Positions 22,751 through 33,841 of a stretch of DNA of 64,000 nucleotides are shown piece by piece. The translations under genes were made by a program, and so were the position numbers. Within the stretch, counting starts at the first letter, position 1. Every line of letters begins with the position of its first letter. A model generated the notes under the pieces. It had not been told where the DNA came from and did no database searches. It was given only the letters and a program-made list of their open reading frames with translations. The stretch is from the NCBI GenBank assembly GCA_026545225.1, contig CM048845.1:77082033-77146032 (forward strand), given 5' to 3'. The DNA is from Cornus controversa. Taxonomy: Eukaryota > Streptophyta > Magnoliopsida > Cornales > Cornaceae.

Positions 22751-23655
22751 TATATGAATTTCATATTATAATAATAATATTATATATATTCATATACATA
22801 TATGTAGGCTCTTTCTCTCTCCTCTCTCCCTAAGTTTTTTTTTTTCTTTACCTCATCGACACCTCCATACATCACCACCAACCTACCACCATCACCATAA
22901 CCTCACCATACCCGAAGACCAATCACCTCCTCAGCACCTCAATAGATTGTGTTATTTTTGTTTTCTCTTAATCGATCCTTTTGTGTTATAGAAATTACCA
23001 TAAGTGATTTGTGTTTGATATTTGCTACCAACAGTGGTTTCAGAGTGAGGAAGAAGAGAAAACAGAGACACCCAAGCCAACTGTCCAGAAACAAAAGTGA
23101 TCAAAACAACATTTTGATCACACCGGAAGGTCTATAGGATCGAGACGAGTACAACGGTGCAAAAATAGAAGCTCGAAAAGGTTTCATGCACCCTCACACA
23201 CTGCTAAAAATTCTAAGCGTGAGATTCTGCACGTGTCTCAATCCGGCAAACCAGCACTATTTCGGTCATCTTCTCTGACGAATTTTTGCCGAACTTGCAC
23301 TGTTCAGGCCATCTTCTCTAGTGAATTTTTGGCAAAACTACGCATTTTCAGCGAACTTTTTGGTAAGTCAATTTTGACCAGGTCAAACTAGTTCTTAGCT
23401 AAATGGACCATTTTGGACGCAACAGTGAAGTCTGTTTTTTAGAATTCAGCTTCAATTTGTTAGATTTAGCATCCAAGGTGTTGTGATATGAATAAAATAT
23501 ATCAATATAATATAAAGGGTATAATAGACATTTCACCCAAAAATTAACGTCTGTTAGTGCATTTCTATTACAGGGGAAGTCATTGTAACAAATATATTAG
23601 TTTGACACTAGGTATAATTAGGTTAAATTTCAGGGGAGGTCAGTGTAATTTACCC
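22526..23655. mobile_element. Mutator-like non-autonomous element, 1130 bp, with 9-bp target duplication
   Basis: The element opens GGGTAAATTACACTGACC, then TTCCCTGAGATTTGG. It ends with the inverted form, which reads on the minus strand GGGTAAATTACACTGACC, then TCCCCTGAAATTTAACC; the terminal repeats extend about 45 bp. TTTTAAATT is present on both sides (22517-22525 and 23656-23664), a 9-bp target duplication as made by MULEs. The interior holds an AT microsatellite at about 22720-22745 and a pyrimidine tract, but no transposase. A 62-aa ORF at 22949-23137 has no recognised relative. The same terminal repeat appears at 63788. Confidence 0.88.
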
Positions 23656-24058
23656 TTTTAAATTTTGTTAACGGTTGTTTGACGCCATGTCCCTTAAGTG
23701 TGTATTTCTTTTAATTCAAAGGACAATAGTTATTTGCAAATGGATATAGTTAAGGGGAGTTTTATATAATTCATCCTAAAAAAAATCCTATTATACCTAA
23801 TGGACACAAAGAATGCATTGACTTTTCGAAAAAGAAGAGTCATTCCTATATTAAATTTTTTTCACCCGAAACTAATTTGGGTCAATGTGTTTAGACAAAT
23901 TCAAATCCGAACAATCAAATTTTGGACCATATTTTTGACACACATATAGTAAAGATTGTTTGTTAAATACAAAAGCTGAAATCTAAATGTTATAAAAATT
24001 ACATTTTTGCTTTCAACATTTTCGACTCATATCATTTTTATAAAAGATACTATATATA

Positions 24059-26382
24059 TCTATACTACTATTAAAAGTACAAAGGGATTTTTTAGTTTTT
24101 AGTACAGTATTTTTTTTTAAACTAAAAAATAGAATTATAACCTAAACAAAAACTCTTTTTTTTAGTTTCACTAAATTATTTATTTATTTTTAAATAGAAA
24201 ATAGAACTATAACCTAAACAAAACCCTAAATCTATACTCTATACTACTATTAAAAGTACAAAGGGGTTTTTTAGTTTTAGTACACTATTTTTTTTTTAAA
24301 TTAAAAAAATAGAATTATAACCTAAACAAAAACTCTTTTTTTAGTTTTACTAATTTATTTATTTATTTAAATAGAAAATATAATTATAACCTAAACAAAA
24401 CCCTAAAACCCCAAAAATCACAACAACAAATACAAACACGACTTTCATCAAGTGGTGATTCTTCCTTTCATCAACCGATGATTCTTCTTCTCAGCTCTCA
24501 TCAACTAGTATTCCAATTCGGTTTCCTTTCGGCTCACATCAACTCTCATGTGAGTTTCTTTTCTTTTTCTCTCTTTTTTATTATTTATTTTCTTTAATTT
24601 TTCTCCCAAATTTCTTTTCTTTTCATGCTATTTAATTATTGTAAGTCTGTTTTCTTTTTCAATATTCTTAATAGCTATTTAATGAGTATAAGTTGTTTAT
24701 ATTATATTTACTTTTACTCTCTCTCGTCAATTTTTCATTCATGTTCACGTTCTAGTGGGTTGTACTGAAATAACAATAACAAATTGGGTTAGAGATAAAC
24801 AGTAATTCAGGTACATAGCAACTTATTTATAAGAAGTTCAATTTTTTGATTAAATTGAAAATTATTTCAAAATGATTTCATAAATTTATAGCAACTTATT
24901 AATTTTAATTTTCATGCAGGTAATTTAGGGGTTGATTTCAAAATTGGAATTAGGGTTTTCAATTAGAGTTGTTTGATTATATATAACTAATAAAATATAT
25001 CTATAGGTTCACTTTTCAATTAGGTTTTTTTTTTAATTAAACAACTGTAGATAGATGGATATATTGGGTCGTATAATTATTTGACCATGAAGGTATCAAA
25101 TCGTAGATCAATTAAAAAAAATCATTTGTGTATAAACTACTAGAACAATAATCTAATTTGATGTATACATGTTATGATTTGTTGCTCACCAACTTCTTCA
25201 CAATAATTGTTTTATGAATTGAGTTAAGTCAGGATTTAGGAGGCAATTTCTTACTTTCTAATTTTTAGTTTCAATACTTCATCACAGTTTTCAGTAACCA
25301 AGAAAATAGAATTAAAAAATTTAGAAAAAGTTGTTCAAGTGATCATTTATCTTATCTACAAATAGATATATTTATTCTTTCAATGTTAAAAATGATAATA
25401 TTTAAATTTTTTCATATTGTAATTAAGAATAATGAAGTATGCATAAATGCATGCTTATTAGTATCACTGTACGAATAAGATCATAATATCTTGCATATTG
25501 AAGATCTCATTGTCAAATAATCTAATATCTTCACGTTAGATTTATACTCAGTTGCAAAGAAGAAGATTTTTTTTTATATTTTAGAACATAAATAATTGAA
25601 AAAATAATTTAATTACAAAACGGTAGAAATCAGTTATTCAAAAAGGATAAATTGTTAAAAAAATTAAAAGCAATAAGTAATTTTAAATTTGTTTAAACAA
25701 TATTACTTTTGTTACAATAGTAATTTTATTTTATAATCATTGAATAATTTTTTAAATATTTCTTCATTTTTAATTTAACACAAACTCTACTTAACACACA
25801 TACAAATACTATCAATAGTCCTAAAATAATAATATTTCTTCACTCTCTAACTTCATCCCTAACATAAACTCCTAAAATATAATATTACTTAATTCAATAA
25901 ATATATAGAAACATAACCTTTCTAATGTACTAATGAAAAAATATGATTGTTTAATTTTTTATAATGCATTTTTTTAATTTTTTTAATATTATTTATTCTA
26001 ATAAATAAATAGAAACATAACATTTTCTTAACTCTTAAATAAGTATTCTTTTGTAATTCTATTTCTTCTCTCTCTAACTTCATTCCTAACACAAAGTCCA
26101 AAACTCTCTCTAACTCCATTCCAAACATAAGCTCCTAAAATATAATATTAATTGATGAAAAAACACTACTAATGGAAAAACTTCTAGAGAAGAAAATTGA
26201 AAAAATTGAACTAAATAATATTTAATGAACTCACTAATTTTATAATTTAGCTATTATTTATGTACTAAATTAAAATATCTATTTAAATAAATTATTTTTA
26301 TTAAGAAATTAAATTTTGAGATTCAAATGTTAATGTACAATATATTTTTTAAATTAGATTTTACCCACGTGCAATTTACTAG
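24059..26382 (+). mobile_element. Helitron candidate (non-autonomous)
   Basis: It begins TCTATACTACTATTAAAAG after an A, the usual look of plant Helitron 5' ends. It ends ACCCACGTGCAATTTACTAG, with the CTRR-type CTAG terminus. Two features are imperfect: the base after CTAG is G, not the expected T, and the 3' hairpin is weak. The first about 179 bp are tandemly duplicated (second TCTATACTAC start at 24238). The body is AT-rich and non-coding, with no Rep/helicase. Confidence 0.45.
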
Positions 26383-26544
26383 GATATATATATAATATAA
26401 AAGCATATATAAAATAATAAATTTCATGGAAAAATATATATCAATTTAACAATGGATATAAATGTCAAACAATAAACAATGATTAATGTGATATACTAAC
26501 ATAGATAATTGTAGAAAACAGCATGCATATATACTAATAAAATA

Positions 26545-27722
26545 GGAAGCTGATAATGGCACTCCACCAATATCATCTGGCATTCCACTTTCACCTTTTT
26601 GTAAAGTACAATTACAAAGGTGTCCATCTACTATACAATATTTGATTGTTATATTTTTAATACCCTAATTGCCCTTATTTGATAATGTTAGAATTCTTAA
26701 CTCCAAATTGCAACTTCTCTCTCACATTCTTTTTTGGTGTGAAAATACTTCTTCGTTGATTTTAAAAATATTATTTTTTCATGTTGAATCAATTTATCAA
26801 TATTTATTTTAGAAGTAAAAATGTTTAGGATTCAATATAATGATTTAGAGAGTATCAATCAAATGTATGTGATTCGAATAATAAAAGTTACATGATTAGA
26901 TAAGTTGGGTAGAAGTTGTTAATAATAGATTACCTAGAGAAATATTACAAATGTATTTGAGTTGGAAACAAACATTATATCAATGAATAAAACCTATTTG
27001 AAAAAAAATTAATTATATTTAAAATCAAAAGAAAGTTTAATTTCACTTGAATAAAAATTATGATATATAATTCTTTAAGAAAACTAAGGAACTATTTTTT
27101 ATTTTAATAGAGAACTTTTAGAAATTAAAAGATGAAAAGAGAAAAACATGACTATGAAATATTTTTTCAATTGTAGTTGTCTTAATTTAACTAAGGAGCC
27201 TTTGCACCAAAATTTCAAAAGATAAAAATAAAAAAATTAATATGATATTTTTTTTCGTTTGCTTTTTATTTTCTCCTCCTTCCTTTCTACTTTGTTTGTT
27301 CACAAATTGATGGTATGTTTCAAAATTTTAATTTATGTTATTTTATCAATAAAAAACATGAAAAATAAATTACACATTTGGTGAGTAAAAATAGAATATT
27401 TCAAATTTTAGATTCTTTGAGTTATATAGGATAGGGACACGAACAACAAGTTTCAATTGAAAAATGTCTAAACTATAGTATTTGGGTGGTAATAAATGGA
27501 TTGTTATATTGTAAACCTAAAGTAAAAAAGTTGAAAAAACTTTTTTTTTTAAGAAAAATAAAATTATATTAAAATTGAGTCTTGAATTAGAAGGGCAATT
27601 AGGGTACTAAAAATATAAGAATCTAAAATGGTATAACATATGACCACTTTTGTAATTTTACTTTACAAAAATATAGCAGTGGAGTGCCAGAGGATATTGG
27701 TGGAGTGCTAATATCAACTCCC
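26545..27722. mobile_element. Long-TIR transposon, 1178 bp, non-autonomous
   Basis: The terminal inverted repeats are about 140 bp. The left reads GGAAGCTGATAATGGCACTC, then CACCAATATC; the right on the minus strand reads GGGAGTTGATATTAGCACTC, then CACCAATATC. Both continue through TTTTTGTAAAGTA and ACCCTAATTGCCC. Flanking ATAAAATA (26537-26544 and 27723-27730) is an 8-bp target duplication. TIR length points to a Mutator-like element; the 8-bp duplication would also fit hAT. The interior has no transposase. Confidence 0.8.
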
Positions 27723-27738
27723 ATAAAATATAGTTAAA

Positions 27739-27985
27739 TTTTTCTAGACAAATGACATGTAAAAAATGTGTACAAGTATCTAGAAAGGAGAAAATATTAG
27801 AAATTTCTACTCTATCTAGAGTAATAAAATCTAAATAGACATGTCAAAATATGTGTACAAATATATATAGAAAGTAGAGAAAATACTATAAATTGTAACT
27901 CTATGTAGAGCAATAAACTTTAGATAGATTTTTCTAGACAAATGACATGTCAAAAATATGTATACAAATATCTGGAAAGGGAAAA
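27739..27985 (+). repeat. Tandem repeat, unit about 95 bp, about 2.6 copies
   Basis: Units start TTTTTCTAGACAAATGACAT at 27739 and 27929, with a diverged middle copy near 27833. Each contains ATGTGTACAA or ATGTATACAA, then TATCTAGAAAG-like sequence, and GTAGAGCAATAAA-like sequence. It lies directly beside the transposon ending at 27722 and is non-coding. Confidence 0.75.
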
Positions 27986-28080
27986 AAAACTAATTTCCTA
28001 CCTTTTTACAAACATGATTATACCTTACGCGACAAACATGCTAAATTAATCAATGAATAATAGAATTTAAATGATTAATA

Positions 28081-28287
28081 CTACTTATTTAACAAATTCG
28101 ATTGATTGATACGAGTTGATTTTTTATTATGATAATTTGATGAAACAATAGCCAGTCTAATAGCTACTTCAGCGGCTACAATAACTATAACAAAAATTGC
28201 AAAACTGGTTCATTCTAATTGACAATTATCAAAAAAATAAAAAAATATTACAAAATTTAGATTAACTGCATTCAATATAAGTTCAAG
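28081..28287 (-). pseudogene. ndhE: Nuclear copy of plastid ndhE, C-terminal two-thirds, decayed
   Basis: Plastid ndhE encodes NAD(P)H dehydrogenase subunit 4L. The minus strand reads LELILNAVNLNFVIF, FFDNCQLE, then a stop (TGA), then [19 protein letters not shown], and the diagnostic C-terminus [12 protein letters not shown] followed by TAG. This co-linear match to the plastid protein is unmistakable. The first third of the gene is missing: homology ends near 28292. An in-frame stop and several replacements show that it is a non-functional plastid insertion (NUPT). The sequence 28020-28080 may include the plastid spacer towards psaC, but I cannot confirm that. Confidence 0.9.
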
Positions 28288-28807
28288 ACATAGATACCGA
28301 TAGAAAATAAATAAGTGAAATTGTAACTAATAATAAGCAATAAAATAAATTTTCTTTCTACTACCAAGTGTTCTATTTCTCTTTCCATACAACTATCCAC
28401 CTTTTATAAAATATCCTATTATAATTGTTACCTACCATCTAATCAATTTCATCCATCAATCAATCATTAACTATCCCACCTAAATTGCAATAGTATATGA
28501 TACTATTTAAGAGAGTGAATATATTAAAAACTTACTACGAGTGTGTTCTACAATAATCGATAAGCATATTGATCATCGTGTCGTTTAAGATTTTAATATA
28601 TCTCAAGCGGTACTTAAATAAGTGGTATCATAAATTGTTACTAAATATACTTATTTTTTAAAATCGCTAACAACATGTTCAATTTTAAGCGCATATGAAG
28701 TTATCAAACATAGTGTAATTTGAAATTAACAAATCTGACACGAGTCAATTCGAGGTGAATCCAAATTTTAACTTTATTTTTTAAACTTGCGTTTAACACA
28801 AGATTAA

Positions 28808-30183
28808 GGCCCCATTTGGGAGAGTTTTCTAATATCAAAAGGACTTCATTGAAAAGACATTCGTAAAAGGAATTTTGTTAGAAGAAATTTAGGAGAAAAA
28901 AGACGTTTGGCTAGTGCATTTTTTAAATATACTTTAAAGGGGGCGTTTGGAGGAGCTTTCTGGGAGATTGAAACGGGCTTTCAAATTCAAAAAATCCTTT
29001 CAAAAAAATATTAGTGTTTGGTGAAATAAGAAAAATGGACTTCTAATGAAAGTCGAAATCCTAAAAAGCCCCTTCAAAGGAAGGTGAAAAAACTTATTTT
29101 TAGAAGGAAGCTAAAATTATTTTAAGTAACTAATTTTATTGACAATTTTGCCTTCTTTTATTTCATGAAACTTGCCTATTAGAAGTACTTATTAAGGATA
29201 AATTTGTCAAGTTAAAATTGTGCTAATTGTGGAATGAATTTCAAAAAATACATCCATCATATAACTTTTTTCTTTTAAATTCATTTTATGGAAGACATTT
29301 TCAAAGCCCCTTTTAAATGAAAGAAATTTTAGAGTATGAAAACTCCTCCAAACAGGGCTTTTTAACTTTTAAATTATTTTTTTATTGACAATATTATCCT
29401 TCATCCTTAATAACAATTACAACTCTTAGAAAACACAAAGTTGATAATAGAAGGAAGCTGTGGTGGCTGTAGTGGAGGTGGCGATGCTAGTGGAGGTAGT
29501 GGTGGGAGGTGATGGTGGAGGTAGTGGTGACGGTGGCAGTGGAAGGCGGTGACAGCAATGGTAGTGGCAGTAGTGATGGTAGTGGTGGAAAGCAGCGGTG
29601 ACGATGGTGATGAGGGAGGTGGTGTAGTAGCAGTGGCAGTGGAGGTAGTGGTGGGAGGTGGTGGTGGAGGTAGTGGTGACGGTGGCGGTGGAAATCGGTG
29701 ACAGCAATGGTAGTGGCAGTAGTTGTGATGGTGGTGGAAAGCAGCGGTGACGATGGTGATGAGGGAGATGGTGTAGTAGTGGTGGCAGTGGAGGTAATGG
29801 TGGCGGTGGCAGTGGTAATGGAGGTGGCGACGGTGGTGGTGGTGGTAGAGGTGACAGTAGTGGTGGTGGTGGTGGTGGTAAAGGTGGCAGTGGCAGTGGA
29901 GGAACGAGGGATTAAAAGAGAATATAACACAATCATGTTAATATATAAGAAATATATGGACAAATTAGTAAAATAACAAATTTATTTCAAAAGAAAATTT
30001 GACTTTCTAAAAAGAAGTTCTAAAAGTAACATTTTTTTACTTCTATTAAATGGCCTCTCTGACCACCTATTTCTTCAAAAATGTCTTTATATATTCGTAA
30101 TCAAATATTAATTATTTTTTAAAAAAACTTTTAATATCTGGAGGGCTTTTTGAGACTTAAAACTCTCCCAAATAATCACTAAA
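28808..30183. mobile_element. Nested pair of MITE-like inverted-end elements
   Basis: The outer ends are CCCATTTGGGAGAGTTTTC at about 28811 and AAAACTCTCCCAAAT at about 30159. An inner element has GGGGGCGTTTGGAGGAGC at about 28939 and CTCCTCCAAACAGGGC at about 29345-29360. The two pairs resemble one another, so the elements may be relatives. The outer one carries the GGT minisatellite. No target duplications were confirmed. Confidence 0.5.
29457..29905 (+). repeat. GGT/GGA-rich minisatellite, 149-bp higher-order unit
   Basis: The stretch is G-rich on the plus strand and composed of GGTGGAGGTAGTGGTGACGG-like words. Three landmarks recur exactly 149 bp apart: TGGAGGTAGTGGTGGGAGGT at 29491 and 29640, TGGAGGTAGTGGTGACGG at 29516 and 29665, and GACAGCAATGGTAGTGGCAG at 29551 and 29700. 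Because 149 is not a multiple of three, the long Thr/Pro/His-rich and Val-rich ORFs across it are not conserved reading frames. Confidence 0.9.
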
Positions 30184-30365
30184 TATTTGAGAAATGAGAT
30201 TGGAGGTGGGGTTGAATCGGGTAAATGGGTAATAGGCAGAGAAGAGTTTCACATTCAGTCCAATTCCTTTGAGTTGCAACTTAACGTTACTTAGAAGGGG
30301 TATTTCTGTAATTTGAAGAAACTGATGCGTGCTCATCTACCCTTCAATGTAGGCGAGTAGCTGAA

Positions 30366-30418
30366 ATTCTATATAATCGCGAGTGGATAGTTATTCCAAT
30401 ATCTGGAATGTTCTGGAA
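30366..30418 (-). promoter_or_regulatory. Possible heat-shock element with adjacent TATA-like box
   Basis: GAATGTTCTGGAA at 30406-30418 contains three perfectly alternating nGAAn/nTTCn units. On the minus strand a TATATAGAA motif lies about 30 bp further on (30375-30367). No gene follows. Nine fixed bases are expected by chance about once in a window of this size, so this is weak. Confidence 0.2.
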
Positions 30419-30851
30419 AGGACGAAAATGCCTGGACGGAGCATACGAAATCACGTAAATGCAAAAAAGTTTGGTGTCAGAAAAGAAAGCGCCCTAGTAC
30501 TGCAAACAATCTATACACCAGTAAATTCACTTCTGTCCATTAGATCTTTCAACTTTTAATAACTATTTATTTTCAACCCTCTAAACCCACGTCATCAATA
30601 AAAACACTTTTTCATTTTAAATTTATTCTCTTGCACCCAAGAACGTGCACTCGGTGGCAATGCATCATGATGAATTTCATCTGTATGCTTATTTGTACGT
30701 GTTTAATATGTATTGTCAGTTGTGTACAACATGTACAATTTAAATTCACCCTATATATTTACATCGGACGTAATGTAAATCTTCTCATACTCATTGCCAT
30801 ACATTGGACTAAACTAAAATGATTTGGCAAAAATTTAATATAAGAACAAAT

Positions 30852-30925
30852 GACCGCATAGTGGAGTGGATTAGCGCGTTTGACTTCGAATCTAAAGGTC
30901 ATGGGTTCGACTCCCATTGTGGTGG
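30852..30925 (+). tRNA. Degenerate tRNA-Arg(TCG)-like sequence, probably a pseudogene
   Basis: The sequence follows plant tRNA-Arg(TCG) throughout: acceptor GACCGCA with TGTGGT, anticodon loop CTTCGAA (anticodon TCG), and a perfect T arm ATGGG-TTCGACT-CCCAT. It has a G-G mismatch at the first acceptor pair, a mismatch in the D stem (GTGG/GCGC) and a T-T mismatch in the anticodon stem (TTTGA/TCTAA). There is no intron. These defects suggest an inactive copy or the head of a tRNA-derived element; repeat family A starts 18 bp downstream. Confidence 0.7.
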
Positions 30926-30942
30926 TTCAAAGAGCTCATTAA

Positions 30943-31258
30943 ACAATTGTATCTGTTTTGTGTTCCTCTTTTTCATTCGAAACAGAAACAATTCTTAATA
31001 GTGATTGAAACAATTTGTTACAAGATTTTCGAAAACAATAACATGAAAACATGTTTGATAAAAAAATATTACAAGATTGAAAAACAAAATAGTTAGTGAT
31101 AAATTTTTTTTTTGGGTATGCAATAACATAGGAAACACCAAAATTTTGTTTTTTAACAATAAATACAATACTATTCAAATGGCAATAAAAAATTACCAAA
31201 CGTTTTGATATTTTGTTCGGTTAAGAGGAAAACATGAAACAAAATTGATTGCCAAACC
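30943..31258 (+). repeat. Dispersed repeat family A, copy 2
   Basis: Aligns with 847-1280 from ACAATTGT to TGCCAAAC, with shared blocks AATAGTGATTG, ACATGAAAACATGTTTG, TTTTTTTTTGGGTA and CAATACTATTCAAATGGCAA. It is shorter than copy 1 by internal deletions and immediately follows the tRNA-like sequence. Confidence 0.65.
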
Positions 31259-32199
31259 CACCGTAAAAAGTACTGTGAGAAGTTGTTAAGAAATGGGTCT
31301 TAATAAAGATCAACCATTGAAATAAAATGGAAAATGATGAAAGGTTATGATTGAAATATAATCGTTGACATCTTTGATGGAAGATTAGCTTCCAATCCAT
31401 GGAATGTAAAATACACAAGGTCGCACCATGACAGTCTGAGCAAGCATACCTTAGACTTACCACTGCAGAAGAGAGGGTCGTCATGATGATACATTTATCA
31501 TGATGACCAATAAATGTGAGGGACCAAAAATAACAGTGAAAGTGTGGATTTTCAAAGCCCCACAAAGTCAGAAGTTATTAAACCACAACTTGGATATATG
31601 TCACTAATTTAGAAACATTTATGTCACTAATTTAGAAACATTTAAGTAGTAAAAATGTGGATGTATTTTCAAAGCCATGGAACAATTGACAGGACTTAAA
31701 AGAGGTTATATATATATAGTCCAACTAGTCACCAAATAAACAAAGGATTGAGTTTTAAAATGTAGTAGCTTTCTCATTACATGTTTGCTACAAGGCAAGA
31801 TGTGTTTGCTTGTGAGTATGTATATATATATACAAATACAATATCACTTTCAATATGCATATTATTAGTAATTTTATGCAGATAAAACAATGATTTTGAT
31901 ATTTTAAATTCAATTCTCATTGGATGACCTACACAGACCAAGTGGGGTAGGCATTAATTGACACATGGATAGTTGACAAATAACTCCTTGATGCTATGCA
32001 AGTTGGTAAACAAAAATAGCAACAATTCAGCTATAGCTTCTTTAGCTAATTATTGTTTATATATATATATATATATATATAGCTTCTGCTTTTCAAGCTT
32101 ACTGAACATAAACATTTTTATCAAGAGGATTAAGAAGATGATTGGTGATAATCAGAGCAATGTACAAAAGAAAGAGAGAATTAAATTGGTCAAAGTAGG
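31259..32199. other. Intergenic; small perfect hairpin and AT microsatellites
   Basis: An 11-bp perfect inverted repeat GTCATGATGAT/ATCATGATGAC with a 6-base loop lies at 31480-31507. A (TA)n run is at about 32059-32081. A 114-aa minus-strand ORF (31221-31565) overlaps repeat A and has no recognised domain. Confidence 0.4.
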
Positions 32200-32208
32200 A
32201 AAAATGTA

Positions 32209-33420
32209 GGGAAATTACACTTAGATAAAGTTAGGAAACTTAAATTACAAAGTGGTCTATTTTAAATGTTTATTTTTCACTTTGATTGAAATAAACAAAA
32301 TAATCACATATTCATTGAAAATTATTTAAGTCAAAAATGTCTTTCAATTTCTTATTCTAACCCACACTAAATTACGTTTGGTTCCTGTGCGACTGAAGGA
32401 GGTGACTAAATAAAATTCAACAGATCATTATTTTTTCGTTTCACTAGAAGAAAATCAAATACATTGCAGAGCACCACTGCCTAGATAAATTATTAATCGT
32501 TGATCATTTTTTATTACAAAAACTACTTTTTTTACTTTTAAAAAAAATAATAATTAATTAATGATCTAATTTTTGAATTGTATGGCAAATTCGCGTGTCA
32601 ATGGTTCTTAATTTTGAGATTTTTTAAATGTGATGAACAATTTCACTAGTCACTTTTTTAAGTTGACATCACCAACTATCTAATTCACATTTGCATGTTT
32701 AAATATGTTATTAATTTGATTAGTGAAAAGACATATTTTATGTAGAATGACTCATAACTCATTTGCTGATAAAACTCAAATTTTGTTTGTATTTGCAGAC
32801 ATACTTGAAATTTATAGGAGTTTACTTGTGAAATTTGGATTTTCCTTATCTTTGTGCCTCATATTTTGATATAATATCTTTTCCTGATCCTCATATTTTT
32901 TTAGATATATCATACTGAAAAGTTATCCAAGCACATCTAGAAAATCTACTTTATTCTCATTCAAATATAGTTGATGTGTGATGTGTTGTAACAAGTGTAT
33001 CCACTTGCATTAATCTAAGAGGGAAAAAAAGTTGTTATCATTCAGGGCCATATCAGTCATCTAATTTTGACTACTTTACGATATAATAGAATAATCTCAA
33101 GTGCTTGTATAACGTATATTTTGTTTTACTTTATGAATTTGTTCACTTTTACTGGATTACTTTTACGTTCCTGCAATTTTTCAGAAACCAAACGATGTTT
33201 CTGATATTTTTTTAATTTTTTGAGTGAATGAATTATTTGATTTTAAAATGCTAATTTAATATTTTAGAATAAGAGATTGAAGAGTATTTTATACCTGAAT
33301 AGTAATTTTCAATGCATATGTAATTATTTTGCTTAATTCAACCAAAGTAGAAAAATAAACTTTTAAAATAGACCACTTTGTAATTTAGGTCTTCTAACTT
33401 TATTTAAGTATAATTTTTTC
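32209..33420. mobile_element. Mutator-like element, 1212 bp, about 150-bp TIRs, 9-bp target duplication
   Basis: The left end reads GGGAAATTACACTTAGATAA, then AGTTAGG; the right end on the minus strand reads GAAAAAATTATACTTAAATA, then AAGTTAG. Similarity continues inward through AAATTACAAAGTGGTCTATT, GTTTATTTTTC and CTTATTCTAA. AAAAATGTA flanks both sides (32200-32208 and 33421-33429). The interior has no transposase coding region. This is a typical non-autonomous MULE. Confidence 0.9.
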
Positions 33421-33429
33421 AAAAATGTA

Positions 33430-33801
33430 TATATAAACATACAAGAAAATACATATATTACTGGAAGAGAGTGTTTTAGGAAGCTATATCTGGACATCAG
33501 CGAATATGTATATATACTTTTCTTTTTATAAATAATGAAGTAATTTTTGTAAATTGTTTAATACCAAAAGGCCGTGGACTGATTTGTAAATCCAAAACCT
33601 CTCTTCGACATATAAATATATATCGATAGAAGTATGGTCATGTATGTCACATTGTTACTGACTGATTCCTTAAGGAATCTTATTAAATTAAAAACTCACT
33701 TCCATTAAGACACCACATAAGCGAATTCCATTACCTCTTGAATCCTGCAACCTTATCATAACCACCTAACCTGCTATTCTATATATCCATATAAAACTAT
33801 A

Positions 33802-33841
<40 letters not shown>

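Larger units (their letters stand above)
21638..23777. mobile_element. Outer terminal-inverted-repeat element interrupted by a second transposon
   Basis: The left end AGGATAAGTTGCATAAAATC, then CCCTAAC, is mirrored at the right end, which reads on the minus strand AGGATGAATTATATAAAACT, then CCCCTTAAC. Removing the nested element at 22526-23655 leaves about 1 kb of non-coding DNA containing tandem repeats. No target duplication is obvious. Mutator-like origin is an inference from the terminal repeat style. Confidence 0.55.

Noticed and set aside
29426..29976. Long Thr/Pro/Ser/His-rich and Val-rich ORFs
   Set aside because: They are translations of the GGT minisatellite, whose 149-bp period does not keep a reading frame.
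30406..30418. Heat-shock promoter
   Set aside because: The trimeric element is perfect, but no gene follows and one such match is expected by chance in 64 kb; kept only as a low-confidence site.
31221..31565. 114-aa minus-strand ORF
   Set aside because: Overlaps dispersed repeat A and shows no domain or codon signal; probably chance.
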